DNA of 64,000 bases from Serripes groenlandicus (GCA_031761405.1 JASEVX010000001.1:202820390-202884389); one strand, 5' to 3'; positions 42,220 to 53,602 are shown, counted from the stretch's first letter. A program made the numbers and translations. Notes: a model not told the origin generated them from the letters alone.

Positions 42220-42442
42220 CCCTTTCCCTCATATAGACCCTTTCTGACGCCTCTGCAGCAGACGGCTTTTTGAAAAACATAGTGACAAAAGAAGAAATTG
42301 CACAAAACGTGCAATTTCTTCTTTTGCCACAATGTTTCCCACTTTTTGTCATAGGTTATCCATTCAACTATGGAGATTTTCTATGTTTTGACAAAATAAG
42401 TTCAAAGTCGTCTGCTGCAGAGTTGTCGTATGAGGGAAAGGG
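42220..42442 (+). mobile_element. Family A element, nearly consensus
   Basis: TTAA at 42216-42219 (TTAC at the right); CCCTTTCCCTCATATAGAC, stem GAAATTGCACAAAACGTGCA, CGTATGAGGGAAAGGG. Confidence 0.92.
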
Positions 42443-42446
42443 TTAC

Positions 42447-43285
42447 TTACCACTTTTAAAATATAGTTTGCAATTACTCGTTAACAAAAAAGTGACGCAA
42501 AAACTGTATATTTTATTGTGTTCAGAAATATTCGCTTGTTAAACACAGTGTTTTACAAAAAGATCATTTACAAAAAAATCATTTAACACCAATTAAATCC
42601 GAAAATCGATTACTTTTCCCATGCATTTACACCAAAGGTTTTTGTAATGACTTAACCATTCCTCCCCTGTTATCAATACCTTAAAGACTTTGATTTTACC
42701 GAAGTGATTTACCATTTTCTATACCGATAGCAGCGAGTATCGTAGCCAATTTCAATTCTGTGCGGGCGTACCGGGCCTGTTTTAAGGATGTTCGATAATG
42801 CAATAATTAGACAAATTGGTTGCACCAATTCAACTCTAACATTTCCTTAACCCTTTTCCTTTATAAGACGACATTTTATTTTTTTAAACGGTTTTAGAAG
42901 ACATGGTAGACAAATTAGAAAGTGTATCTAAGTTAGAAAAGTATTTTTCCCAAGCCGTTTTGAAATCCGTGTTAAAACTTTACTACCACTTTGATCTAGC
43001 TAGCACTTTAAGCTCGGATTATTTCATAACAGGAGACACTTAAATATAGGAAAATTGTTTACCTGTTATCTCTGTAATTATGTCTGCTTCGACTTTTTCG
43101 CAGTAATTTATAGATTCAGACGATTTTCATAGGATTTATGGTGTGTTTTTTGTTTAAATCTATGAAATGACGTAAAGATATTAAACAAAACTATACCCTC
43201 GCGGCAAAGTTAGATATTGCTCTTAATTAATAAGGACATCGTTTGTCATGGCAGACTTTCAAACATTCAATCCCAGTGCAAGATC
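42447..43285. other. About 0.8 kb without recognised feature
   Basis: AT-rich. A weak family A left end (TTAACCCTTTTCCTTTATAAG) lies at about 42847; otherwise nothing I can name. Confidence 0.4.
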
Positions 43286-43289
43286 CTGA

Positions 43290-43291
43290 AG

Positions 43292-43338
<47 letters not shown>

Positions 43339-43460
43339 GAATGGATTGACTGATTGATTGATTGATTGACTACTTGATTTATATATTGATTGATTAATGG
43401 ATTTATTGATTCATTGATTGGTTTTTTGATAAGTTGACTGACTAAATGATTTATTAATTG
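43290..43460. repeat. (GATT)n microsatellite, imperfect
   Basis: Starts as pure GATT units, then imperfect (ATGGATTGACTGATTG). It grades into the GGTT array that follows. Confidence 0.95.
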
Positions 43461-43925
43461 ATTGGTGGTTGGTTGGTTGGTTGGTTGGTTGGTTGGTTGG
43501 TTTGTTGGTTTGTTGGTTGGTTGGTTGGTTGGTTGGTTGGTTGGTTGGTTGGTTTGTTGGTTGGTTAGTTGGTTGGTTGGTCGGTCGGTCGGTTGGTTGG
43601 TTGGTTGGTTGGTTGGTTGGTTGGTTGGTTGGTTGGTTGGTTGGTTGGTTTGTTGGTTGGTTGGTTGGTTGGTTGGTTGGTTGGTTGGTTGGTTGGTTGG
43701 TTGGTTGGTTGGTTGGTTGGTTGGTTGGTTGGTTGGTTGGTTGGTTGGTTGGTTGGTTGGTTGGTTGGTTGGTTGGTTGGTTGGTTGGTTGGTTGGTTGC
43801 TTGATTGGTTGCTTGGTTGGTTGGTTGGTTGGTTGGTTGCTTGGTTAGTTGGTTGGTTGGTTGCATGCTTGCCTGGTTGCTTGGTTAGTTGGTTGGTTGC
43901 TTGGTTGCTTGGTTGCTTGGTTGGT
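43461..43925. repeat. (GGTT)n microsatellite, about 115 units
   Basis: Nearly pure GGTT with scattered TGTT, GGTC and GCTT variants. It is open in several frames on both strands, giving VGWL and PTNQ polypeptides of up to 151 codons. These frames are produced by a 4-bp unit and carry no evidence of a gene. Confidence 0.97.
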
Positions 43926-43929
43926 GGCA

Positions 43930-44455
43930 AATACATTGATTTATTGATTTAAGCGCCCTGTTATAATTAGTTCAGCTATATAAATGGCGTCCATATGTTT
44001 CCTGGTCTAATTGAATCAGTGTACTAGACAACATTCTTACCATGCACCTGACTACCTTCCCAAATTAACTTTTTAATCTTAGTAGCAATTACAATCACCA
44101 AACAGAATACTTGCGATGCCGGGATTTAAACTACAGCTGCTTGATCAAGCGCTGTTGCCGACTAAGCTACAGGCGGAGGATGTGTATTTTAACTCGAGAA
44201 CTATTGGGAAAGTGTGTGTGTTCCATACTTGTTTAATGTGCCAAAGGGCATGTTTGTTTCACTTCCCTGTAAAACCAATCTACGATACCGCATATTAGAA
44301 TAAAGGTCAAAATTCAGTGAACACGAACATTTAACCACGCCAGGAGTAACGGAATCTTGGTGCATTTCCGTGTTACAATCATAACAAGGCTTCCATTTGA
44401 TTCTCGTTTTTTAGATAGCTTAATGTGTTTATTTGTATGGCATATTACGCTGTTT
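43930..44455. other. No gene supported
   Basis: A 60-codon frame at 44116-44298 (GFKLQLLDQALLPTKL) contains reversed SINE-like words and lacks splice sites; I do not call it. Confidence 0.35.
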
Positions 44456-44464
44456 TCAATATTT

Positions 44465-44600
44465 CTGTTTTGTTATATCAATCAACGCGTTTCCTGAGTA
44501 AGTTGCCAGTTCTACTGGTCCATTTCTCCTGACACCAGCAAGTCAGTCGTGATGTAAGCCCCATAATCTTGAGCACCAATGAGGGAAAGCAGCCACGATG
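44465..44600 (-). mobile_element. SINE type i, inverted, partial
   Basis: ATCAATCAACGCGTTTCCTG, TTGCCAGTTCTACTGGTCC, CTGACACCAGCAAGTCAGTC, CATAATCTTGAGCACCAATG. Confidence 0.75.
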
Positions 44601-44647
44601 TAATCGCTCACCGAGCTATATGATAGTTCATTTAATCTTAACTTTAA

Positions 44648-45086
44648 CTCTTTCAGCGCCGAATTGTTTAACCCTTTCCCTCATATAGACGCTTTCTGAC
44701 GCCTCTCCAGCAGAAGGCTTTTTGAAAACATAGTGAAAAAAGAAGGAATTGCTCAAAACGAGCAATTTCTCCTTTTGCCACAATGTTTTCCACTTTTAGT
44801 CATAGGTTATCCATTCAGTTATAGAGATTTTCTATTTTTTGACAAAATATGTTCAAATTCGTCTGCTGCAAAATTGTCGTATGAGGGAAAGGATTAAAGT
44901 AGACTCTTCCATGTTCAAACTCGGGCGTCTCCATTTCCCATGTAATAAAAGTTTGGACTATTTTGATAACTAAAAGGCAAACAATGCTGATTTCAGGTGA
45001 GACAGCTCGTCACGAGCTGTCTGACCTGAATCTGTATTGTTTGCAAAAAACCTCCATACTGCATACTGCCATTGGCGCTGAAAGAG
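44648..45086 (-). mobile_element. Family B element carrying a nested family A element
   Basis: TTAA at 44644-44647 and 45087-45090; ends CTCTTTCAGCGCCGAATTG and TTGGCGCTGAAAGAG. The central stem GGTGAGACAGCTCGTCACGA is paired. The B sequence TTTAAAGTAGACTC is interrupted at its TTAA by a complete family A copy. Confidence 0.93.
44672..44892 (+). mobile_element. Family A element nested in family B
   Basis: TTAA at 44668-44671 and 44893-44896; CCCTTTCCCTCATATAGACG and CGTATGAGGGAAAGGA. Stem GAATTGCTCAAAACGAGCAA. Nearly consensus. Confidence 0.93.
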
Positions 45087-45094
45087 TTAAATTA

Positions 45095-46425
45095 TCAAGG
45101 GAGTAAATCTCGGGGTCAACAGGTCTCAATGCAAAAAAGTTACATCTAGAAAAATTGTATGCATAATTTCCATACAGATGTGACAACATTAATGAAAAAA
45201 TAATCCGCTTTTTCAACAATGTTTCAATATACAATACGATACAAAAAAAATTATTTCGATGCTGAGTATGTACATAATACATAAATGAAAACTCTGCAAT
45301 ATATTATACAACGTGATCAGAGGGCAACAAAAGGCGTAGTAATTAAATCAATATGAGAGAAAAATTGAGAGTAAGAGAAAAAGAATAAAGTATATATAGA
45401 GGAAAAAAAGAAAGAATGTACATAATGGAGGATAGAAGCATGTTTTGTGGTTTAAATATGTGTGTTAAGCATGTTTATTTGAAAGCTCAATATGCTTGTT
45501 TTCGTCATGTTTCCATATTTAATTGTTTTCCCTTTTCGAAACAAAATAAAAAGGAAATGATTATGGAAATATTTATATTATTCAAATTTTAAATAGTCGT
45601 TTGCTGCATGTGCGTCAAATGTCATCCGCATAATGTAAAGAGTTAGAAAGAAACTTTCAAACGTTTTTTCAATCTGAGGGTCATTAATATTATTGATAAA
45701 GTAATTTACTTTGTGATTGATAAATCTGATTGATTTGTAATTGATATCACCAATCACAGATTTGTTCTGCGTCACAAAAAGGTATGTGCGATTGCAATTC
45801 CGGACAGTGAAGCCTCCGATCGTACCTTATCGTGTGTTTATTCTGATCAATACTGTCTTAACGTTACCTGGCGGAGATGAATAGGACTATACGTCAGCTG
45901 TGCAGTCAAACGATAAGGTGTCGCTCTCGCCACATATTTAGTTAGATTATTTTTTCATGTAATAATTTGAGATGTTTCTCTTGGTATATATATATATATA
46001 TATATACTCTTGCTTTGAGGTTGGGGTATATAGATCTTTATTATAAATGTATATTTCCTCCAATTTTAAAGACTATAATAAAGAAATAATACACACATTT
46101 ATAAACAAAATAAAAAAGAAAACATGAAAGCGATAAACAGATGAACTGACATGAATATATACAAACGTATAGTGAACTAATGATTATGAAAAACACAAAA
46201 TTATGAGAAAAATAGAAGATATATATTGATTGATGTGGAAAAGGCAAACATAAGGGGGAAAACAATAACGGTCTTAGATACTAGTTCTAGATTCGCCGGT
46301 GTTCATTATCTTTGTTAACTGCTTTGATCTAAAATCAGAATTTGTTCTGTTTTGAAGTGAATTCTTTCGAATTTGGATTTAATTTCCAAGTCTGTTATAT
46401 TTTCGAAAAGTTCCTTCTTCTCCTT
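45095..46425. other. Mostly featureless, AT-rich; TA microsatellite
   Basis: Includes a family A right-end fragment at about 45593-45645 (GTCGTTTGCTGCATGTGCG), purine-rich sequence at 45355-45420 and a (TA)11-type run at 45985-46006. No exon-like block was found. Confidence 0.45.
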
Positions 46426-46429
46426 ATCA

Positions 46430-46580
46430 GCCTCGGCGCTCAGGGTTGCGGGGTAAGCATTCTGACTGACTGGCTGGTGCCGGGATAAATGAACCAGCAG
46501 TACTGGTATCTTACCCAGGAAACGCCATGATATAAATGAAAAATTGTTAAAAGGGGCGTAAAACATCAAACAATCTTCTG
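46430..46580 (+). mobile_element. SINE type i body and 3' end
   Basis: CTCGGCGCTCAGGGTTGCGG, GACTGACTGGCTGGTGCCGG, ACCAGCAGTACTGGTATC, AACGCCATGATATAAATG, tail AACATCAAACAATC. The head is missing. Confidence 0.8.
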
Positions 46581-46584
46581 GTCA

Positions 46585-47240
46585 ATTGACAGATATATAA
46601 TAAAGCCAATATGAAAATGCAGTTGTTCACCACTTTCTGTGTGTGACAGTTATATGCTATAAAACATGTTTTATGTGGGTTCCGGTTTTGATCCCTGGCA
46701 GTGGGGATCATGGTAAAGTTGAAATAAACTGCTGTCTATAAGGCATCAAATGGCGTCTGTTTTTTGTAACCTCTGAATATGTATGTGCGTATTGTCCATC
46801 TATATTCATTCAATGTCCAATCGGAAAGCGACGCATTTGCTCAAACTTCACAACTGATCTTAACACTAGCTTTCTGGAATGCATCATAAACGTATCACCT
46901 CATGGCGAGACCGTTAAATTGACGTGTTCGAATTCGAGTTCTATACTATAAATAGACCCATGTCAATTATTTGAGTAGGGTAATGTCTCCACGTATTGAT
47001 TGACTCCTAATCATGCGTAAAGATAAGTGCAAATGACACCTTCTTTATGACGTCATAATGTTCGGAATACATTTACCTTTATCGTCCATAGCACTCCTTG
47101 AATACGCAATATGGGTATTTCAGGGTTAACGACATTTAAGTAATCGATTCTGATTCCAATGTCAATCAACTCTTCAGCATTGCATCATAACACTTTAATC
47201 AATTTTCCAGTTGGCAAAAACGTAACAGGGATTGTTTCTT
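46585..47240. other. No recognised feature
   Basis: No gene or family member that I can support. Confidence 0.35.
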
Positions 47241-47248
47241 TGATCACT

Positions 47249-47469
47249 TTCCCACCTGCAGACGACGCATTTTGACGCAATAGCAGCAAACGACTTTTGA
47301 AAACATTCTGGCCAAAGGTGAAATTGCTCATGATGAGCAATTTCACCTTAGGCCACAATGTTTCCAACGTTATTTAACAATTAAGCTTTCTTTTATGTAG
47401 ATTTTTCAGTTTTTTTGTCACCATGTTTTCAAAGTCGTTTGCTGCATTTTTGCTGTAGGTGGGAAAGGG
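47249..47469 (+). mobile_element. Family A element, long-stem subtype
   Basis: CACTTTCCCACCTGCAGACG, CGACGCATTTTGACGCAATA. The stem GGCCAAAGGTGAAATTGCTC is paired with GAGCAATTTCACCTTAGGCC. Right end GTAGGTGGGAAAGGG with TTAA at 47470-47473. Confidence 0.85.
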
Positions 47470-47664
47470 TTAAGAAATGGGAAATGGGAGTGTTGAGGTT
47501 ATGCATGACTAAAATCTAGGACGCTGACAACGGAAGTAGGAAGGCAGCGAGATACCTGTTCAGATATCGGATTCAATTTTATGAAATAAATAAATTCTTG
47601 AAGATAAATGCTCTTTTATAAAAGGAGGCTTAATCGGAAGATAAACACAGACATCTTCTTTTAA

Positions 47665-47885
47665 CCCTTTCCTTCATACGGCAATTCTGCAGCAGACGAC
47701 TTTGAACGTATTTTGTCAAAAAATAGAAAATCTCCATAATTGAATGGATAACCTATGACAAAAAATGGAAAACATTGTGGCAAAAGGAAAAATTGCACGT
47801 TTTGTGCAATTTCTTCTTTGTCACTATGTTTTCGAAAAGCCGTCTGCTGCAGAGGCGTCAGAAAGCGTCTATATGAGGGAAAGGG
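47665..47885 (-). mobile_element. Family A element, complete
   Basis: TTAA at 47661-47664 and 47886-47889; CCCTTTCCTTCATACGG and ATATGAGGGAAAGGG. Confidence 0.92.
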
Positions 47886-48053
47886 TTAAGTAATTGGGTT
47901 CCTTTCAAAGGAGTGTTTGTAACATAGCATACTGTAGAATTTAACAGAAAGCATCCGAATGAAGCTGAAGTTGAATGTTGGTCACGCAACGTCTCATTGA
48001 AGGCATTCTGGAGAGAGATTGCCAATGATGACCAATTTCTCGTTTTTCCATGG

Positions 48054-48199
48054 CCGCCTCGGTGGTGAAGTGGTAGAGAGTGCGCCTCCGATGCGGGAGG
48101 TCTCGGGTTCGATCCCCGACCGGGTCATACTAAATACGAAATAAATGACTGATTGGTGACAGGATAGGTGGACCAGTAGTAGTGGAAACTTGGGTGTGT
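48054..48199 (+). mobile_element. tRNA-derived SINE, type i, ending at a poly-G run
   Basis: GCCTCGGTGGTGAAGTGGTA, box B CTCGGGTTCGATCCCCGACC, GGGTCATACTAAATAC, GATTGGTGACAGGATAGG, GGACCAGTAGTAGTGG, then TGTGTG and 39 G. Confidence 0.82.

Positions 48200-48238
<39 letters not shown>
48200..48238. repeat. G39 homopolymer
   Basis: Uninterrupted run of 39 G at the junction of a SINE and the 409-bp tandem repeat. The run can form G-quadruplex and is a likely place for assembly or replication error. Confidence 0.95.
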
Positions 48239-48239
<1 letters not shown>

Positions 48240-48251
48240 AGGGTTAAATAT

Positions 48252-49224
48252 AGATGTCTTAAATATGGAATAAGAATGGCATTTTATAACATGCGCACCC
48301 TCGTAAAAATGTCATTCCACAATATAAAACACCGCAATTTTCTAAGAAATACTGTATGTAAGAGTAAATTTCTGTCACATTTGGCGCCTTCAAATCTGAT
48401 TGGTAGTTTGCTGCATTTTTGCTGTAGGTGGGAAAGGGTTAAGAAATGGGAAATGGGAGTGTTGAGGTTATGCGATGAATTCGTACGAATATGTCACACT
48501 TGTGACATATTCGTATGTGTGAAATTTAAGGTTCAACAACCCTATATATGTATATATAGGGTAATATCTATTTTTAGAGGAGCAAGTCCCTGTGGGTATG
48601 TCAACGTTTCAAAGCCGTCTGCTGCCTATGTGTTGTATGTAGGGGAAAAGGGTAAAATATAGATGTCTTAAATATGGAATAAGAATGGCATTTTATAACA
48701 TGCGCACCCTCGTAAAAATGTCATTCCACAATATAAAACACCGCAATTTTCTAAGAAATACTGTATGTAAGAGTAAATTTCTGTCACATTTGGCGCCTTC
48801 AAATCTGATTGGTAGTTTGCTGCATTTTTGCTGTAGGTGGGAAAGGGTTAAGAAATGGGAAATGGGAGTGTTGAGGTTATGCGATGAATTCGTACGAATA
48901 TGTCACACTTGTGACATATTCGTATGTGTGAAATTTAAGGTTCAACAACCCTATATATGTATATATAGGGTAATATCTATTTTTAGAGGAGCAAGTCCCT
49001 GTGGGTATGTCAACGTTTCAAAGCCGTCTGCTGCCTATGTGTTGTATGTAGGGGAAAAGGGTAAAATATAGATGTCTTAAATATGGAATAAGAATGGCAT
49101 TTTATAACATGCGCACCCTCGTAAAAATGTCATTCCACAATATAAAACACCGCAATTTTCTAAGAAATACTGTATGTAAAAGTGAATTTCTGTCACATTT
49201 GGCGCCTTCAAATCTGATTGGTAG
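48252..49224. repeat. 409-bp tandem repeat, about 2.4 units
   Basis: AGATGTCTTAAATATGGAAT starts at 48252, 48661 and 49070, an exact 409-bp period. The first two units give the same protein translation over 128 codons (twin frames at 48198-48662 and 48685-49071). The third unit breaks off at about 49224 with a few substitutions. Each unit carries a palindrome around CGAATATGTCACACTTGTG, a second one around CCTATATATGTATATATAGG, and pieces of family A (AAAGCCGTCTGCTGCC). About 67 bases of the unit equal 47437-47503. I do not regard the frame as a gene. Confidence 0.93.
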
Positions 49225-49234
49225 TTTTAGCTGA

Positions 49235-49700
49235 AGTAATATATGAGTTAACAATTACCTATAAAATGTGTAAGATTAAATGTAAGGATTTGTAAGAAAT
49301 AAGACCTTTAGGTGGCCTTCTTTACGAAAGCAGTTCACGTAAAGTTAAACCTTTAATTGAATATAACTTCACGGAAACCAGTCCTTCGGCATTTGCGACG
49401 ACAAGTGTAGAACCAGACGATCCTACGTAGTTGCGCAGTCTGAGCTGACTTTGCACAGTTTGCATGTTAGTCTACGAAGCAGAAGGTTTCGAGGAACTTG
49501 TAATAAGCAATTTTCAATTGGATAGCAAATAGAATGGGTGCACAGACAGATTGTATATGAGTGTAGCTTTGCGATTTTCAATTGGATAGCAGATCAAATA
49601 ATGTTTTCAAAAAGCCATCTGCTGAAGAAAGCTTCTGTGAAGTGATGCCATTTTGGACCCCTTAGCATGGATGTGCAACCGGTCTATTATCACTAGAGTT
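49235..49700. other. No gene supported
   Basis: A family A end fragment (TCAAAAAGCCATCTGCTGAA) lies at about 49603-49640. The rest is not recognised. Confidence 0.4.
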
Positions 49701-49704
49701 ATGA

Positions 49705-49950
49705 TTACTCTAAATTGGGTTTTCCTGGACTATCGCCAATATACTCTTGTCATTAATACACTAAGGTTGGTTTTTCTGGCATATAGCCCACATGATCTTG
49801 ATATCCATACGCCAAGGTTTGTTCTCATGGAATATCGCCCACATGCTCATGTCATTTATGCGCCAAGGTTTGTTCTCATGGAATATCGGGCATGTGAACT
49901 TGTCAATTATACGCCTAGGTTTGTTTTCCTGGGAATATCGACCATATATG
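49705..49950. repeat. 51-bp tandem repeat, about 5 units
   Basis: GCCAAGGTTTGTTCTCATGG recurs at about 49811 and 49862, a 51-bp period. More diverged units lie on both sides. Because 51 is divisible by three, a + strand frame (about 49653-50045) reads through with the repeated peptide PRFVLMEYR. I judge it a minisatellite rather than a gene. Confidence 0.82.
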
Positions 49951-49974
49951 CTCAGATGCCTGCCCATACAGATC

Positions 49975-50165
49975 GTCTTAAATTGACATTTGTGTTAGCC
50001 AATCAAACTGTCGCTTATAAAATCGTTCGGTATAAAACAAGTTAGATAACCCATGTAAATAAACGAGATGGAGAAGCGGTCATTGTCGAGTATTGCGATT
50101 GTATAGATTACACTGATGGTCGCATCGTTTGATTTTAGTTGACACATGGTCAATTCGGGAAGATC
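49975..50165 (+). repeat. Family I repeat with CCAAT and TATA motifs (second copy)
   Basis: Same order of blocks as the inverted copy at 26055-26245: GCCAATCAAACTGTCGC, TCGGTATAAAACAAG, AATAAACGAGATGGAGAAGC, GTCATTGTCGAGTATTGCG. It begins directly after the 51-bp repeat. Confidence 0.6.
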
Positions 50166-50169
50166 TTTT

Positions 50170-52125
50170 ATGCGGCTTATACATGGAAGCGCGGCGTTAG
50201 TATGGGATAGGTTTTAATTGTGTACCATGGGGTGACGTAATCGAAAAGTGAGCAACCAACATTATTATTGTTAAAAAAAACCTCTGTTATATGTTTTATA
50301 AAATATCTACCTTTATGAATAAATAAATTGTATAAAATGATTTAAGAAACAGCAAGATACAAAATACGTATGTCTTCTACCGTTATTACACAACTTATTT
50401 TTTTATAGTTTGGTTTACGACCCGATTCAAAGCTCAGAAAAAAGTTTCTGGCGATGTTTTTGCCTATTTACGATATTGAGATTTTTAAATAAATGGGTAA
50501 TCTTTAAAGAAAATCAATGATGATTCATTTTAATGACTACATATTACAGTATAATTCTAGAAACTGTAAAAACAACGTTAACCTAAATATGCAATAGGCA
50601 TGGCCGTAAAGTGACCCGTTAATGCAGCATGCCATCGCTTGTCGATTTTGGTTATTCTTATTTAATATATGACAAGGTGTCATCGGTTCCTGCCGTTATG
50701 AATACTATGCTGTTTTCACGATTTCATCCGATTTCTAAATTTCATTGGATTCGTACCCGATTGTTCATGTTTCGTTCGAGATGAACGATTCGTACCAACT
50801 GGTTTTCACTCTTTGCTCTTTGGGAACTGACTTGACCATTTTTGTTTGTTTATTTTTCAGTTTTCTACTGGCATGTTCAAAACGATTAAAGTGACATTAC
50901 AAGCAAACAAAACAGACTTAATAATTCTTGCTATATGTTGATTATACATGTGAACTTTCATAATGCTCAATCCTGATCATACATATTTTTTTTATTTTTA
51001 ATTACTTCGTATTATTTGTTTATATACTCCCGTTTTTGCTATCATACTTCTGCTAAACTGGAAGGAGAATAGACTTCCACCTCTACTTCCAAAGCTTGTG
51101 TCAGACTTAACTTATAACTAGAGGCAATGAACCTTAATATATGTTAATATTTAAGCACCTATGTTATTTTTATCGAATTGATCTAGTTAGAGTATTTAAA
51201 ACAGTTTATTGGTAAAAAAGAACTTGAGTAACTTCAGCTTGTATGATGACACTTTATAGTTTCAGTGAATGTTAAGTAAACTGTAAACAAAATGGTTCAG
51301 GACTAAACTTGTCATTTCACGACTAAACTTCACATGCTGAGTATCACATAGATCGTAGTATATAAAACCTTTAATCCCTACGTCAATATTTACCCTTTCT
51401 GCTCTTGGTAACCTTTGTGTATAGGCTATGGTAGCCAGGTGAGCAATATAGGCACATCTTAGCTTTCTTGTTTAAAATAAAGGGACATTTGGCCTTCTTG
51501 TTAGAAATATTTACATCCTGTCTGCTTGCACAGGTTATTTACATGAACTGAACTGCACCTGCTTCCTTTAAGTCATGCTTCAAAATCATTCTTCTTGTTA
51601 ACGTTGACATACATGCTTTGTCGCAAACATGACTTCCTGTAAGTAAATATAAATAATATTTTATAATAAAACAATAGTATTTGTTTCAATTAAAGACAAT
51701 AGCTGCTCGCCCAAATAGTTCAGTCAGCATGGCAATGGTGAACAATAACTCACCATTGATATGTAATGTATTGGGACACATATTCGCGTGACCCATCACA
51801 TTTACAATTGGCTTTTAGGAACATATCGAGGAAAATGATCTCTCTAGAAAGGTGATTTATGTCAACATTCATATGCCTGCTAGCCGTCTGCACAACAATT
51901 ACCATACACAACTGACAAAGTGTGATATAAATTTGCATGTCTATTGAATAAGTAGCAATCATGTGTCATAGACTGTCGGATATTGACAGTGATACTTTAA
52001 GCAACATCAGATTATTCTACCTTCTCTTGCAACGAGAAGATTATAGGATATATAAAAGCATACTAACCAGAATTTGTATTACCCCGATACTTTTAGAATA
52101 TCCGAAATGTGTCGACTAATTGTTG
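50170..52125. other. About 2 kb without recognised gene or repeat
   Basis: The longest stretch free of the window's repeat families. It is AT-rich, and a 70-codon minus frame at 51750-51962 has no supported character. It could be intron or regulatory DNA; I cannot tell. Confidence 0.4.
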
Positions 52126-52129
52126 TTGT

Positions 52130-52345
52130 TTTTTAAGCCGCTTTCAACACATTTTTAGTTATATCATTGCGTTTCCTGTGTTAGTTACCAGTACTACTGA
52201 TCCATTCATCCTGACACCAGCAAGTTAGTCGTAATGCTCATCCTGCAGCCCTGAGCGCCAAGGAGGGCAGATATTTCTACCATTTTTAAAGTAGTTGGTA
52301 TGACCCGGCCGGGGATCTAACACAAAAGCTCTATCACTGCACCAC
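52130..52345 (-). mobile_element. SINE type i, inverted (first duplicate)
   Basis: CTTTCAACACATTTTTAGTT, TCATTGCGTTTCCTGTG, ACCAGTACTACTGATCC, CCTGAGCGCCAAGGAGGGC, GGTATGACCCGGCCGGGGAT (inverted box B) and CTGCACCACAGAGGCGG (inverted box A). Confidence 0.82.
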
Positions 52346-53110
52346 AGAGGCGGTATCCAAAATATAGCAAAGGTCAAGAACATAATGTTCTCTATAGCAA
52401 TGTCTTTAAACAGCATTTGCGTACAATTAAGACCAATGTTAGCTCATTGCAGTCATTTATTGCCCTACCCAGCCATTAATTAAAAGCAGAAACCACACAT
52501 ACAATTATGGGGCATTATCATGATTCAGATAGAATCATCGGAATCGTTAACCTTTCCGAATGGTATCTTTGATTTCCGTATGTCGCCGGTTTTTATAAAC
52601 AGCACATACTTATAGACTCGGCTATTTCCAGTTATATCACTGCGTTTCCTGAGTAAGTTACTAGTACTACTGATCCATTCATCCTGACACCAGCAAGTTA
52701 GTCGTAATGCTCACCCGCAGCCCTGAGCGCCAAGGAGGGCAGATATTTCTGCCATTTTTAAAGTCTTTGGTATGACCCGGCCGGGGATCGAACACACACG
52801 CTCTATCACTGCACCACAGAGGCGGTATCCAAAATATAGCGAAGGTCAAGGACATCATGTTCTCTATAGCAACGTTTTTAAACAGCATTTGCATACAGTT
52901 AAGACCAATGTAAGCTCGTGAATTTCGTGCAGTCATATCTTGCCCTACCCAGCCATTAATTAAAAGCAGAAACCACACATACAATTATGGGGCATTATCA
53001 GGATTCAGATAGAATCATCGGAATCGTTAACCTCTACGAATGGTATCTTTGATTTCCGTATGTCGCCGGTCTTTATAAACAGCACATACTTATTGACTCG
53101 GCTATTTCCC
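52151..53110. repeat. Tandem duplication of about 475-480 bp including a SINE
   Basis: CAAGTTAGTCGTAATGCTCA occurs at 52221 and 52694. GCTATTTCC, closing the unit, is at 52621 and 53101. Both units hold the inverted SINE plus about 280 bp of unrelated flank (CAAAATATAGC...TATGTCGCCGG). Flank and SINE were therefore duplicated together after the SINE had inserted. Confidence 0.9.
52622..52830 (-). mobile_element. SINE type i, inverted (second duplicate)
   Basis: As the first duplicate, with GGTATGACCCGGCCGGGGAT at about 52771. The minus frames over both SINEs are repeat translations. Confidence 0.82.
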
Positions 53111-53602
53111 TCCGAAGACGTAAGAGATCGGAATTGTGTTCGTGCATTTGTCGGTCGTGTCCGGTTACTCACGAACGAAACCGATTTCTAACAAGTTCAT
53201 ACGGAAATCGCCGATCCCATTCGGAATGTTTTACGTTAACGGTTCCTATAATTAACCGCTATAATGCGCTTCAGTAATAAAGGAAACACAGAACAATTTT
53301 ATCAAATTAATGGTAAACCGAGCACAACTTCTATGACATTTCCAATTATTGTTTTCCGTAACAAATATGAAATATGACCTATTTCCATGATTATATACAT
53401 TACCACCTCGGCAAATACGAATTAATGGTCTTTGAACTATCATATCGTATTCCACGACCATCTAGTCAACAGAGGTATGATATATATTTCGTACTTTTGT
53501 TTCTCAAAACATTTGCTTCTACCATCTAGTTAAAACACAAAGAGATCAAGTGGGATATTGAATCACTCATCTCGTTTAACATTTTGCTTTTTATATTTTC
53601 AG

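Noticed and set aside
43411..43952. Long open frames of PTNQ or VGWL repeats on both strands
   Set aside because: They are forced by a 4-bp GGTT unit, which is open in several frames. No splice sites or start context support a protein.
48198..49071. Twin 128-codon frames as duplicated genes
   Set aside because: They lie in the 409-bp tandem and include family A pieces and palindromes. Their identity comes from the repeat.
49653..50045. 130-codon frame with repeated PRFVLMEYR as a gene
   Set aside because: The repeat unit is 51 bp, so the frame stays open by arithmetic. The second half runs into a dispersed repeat.
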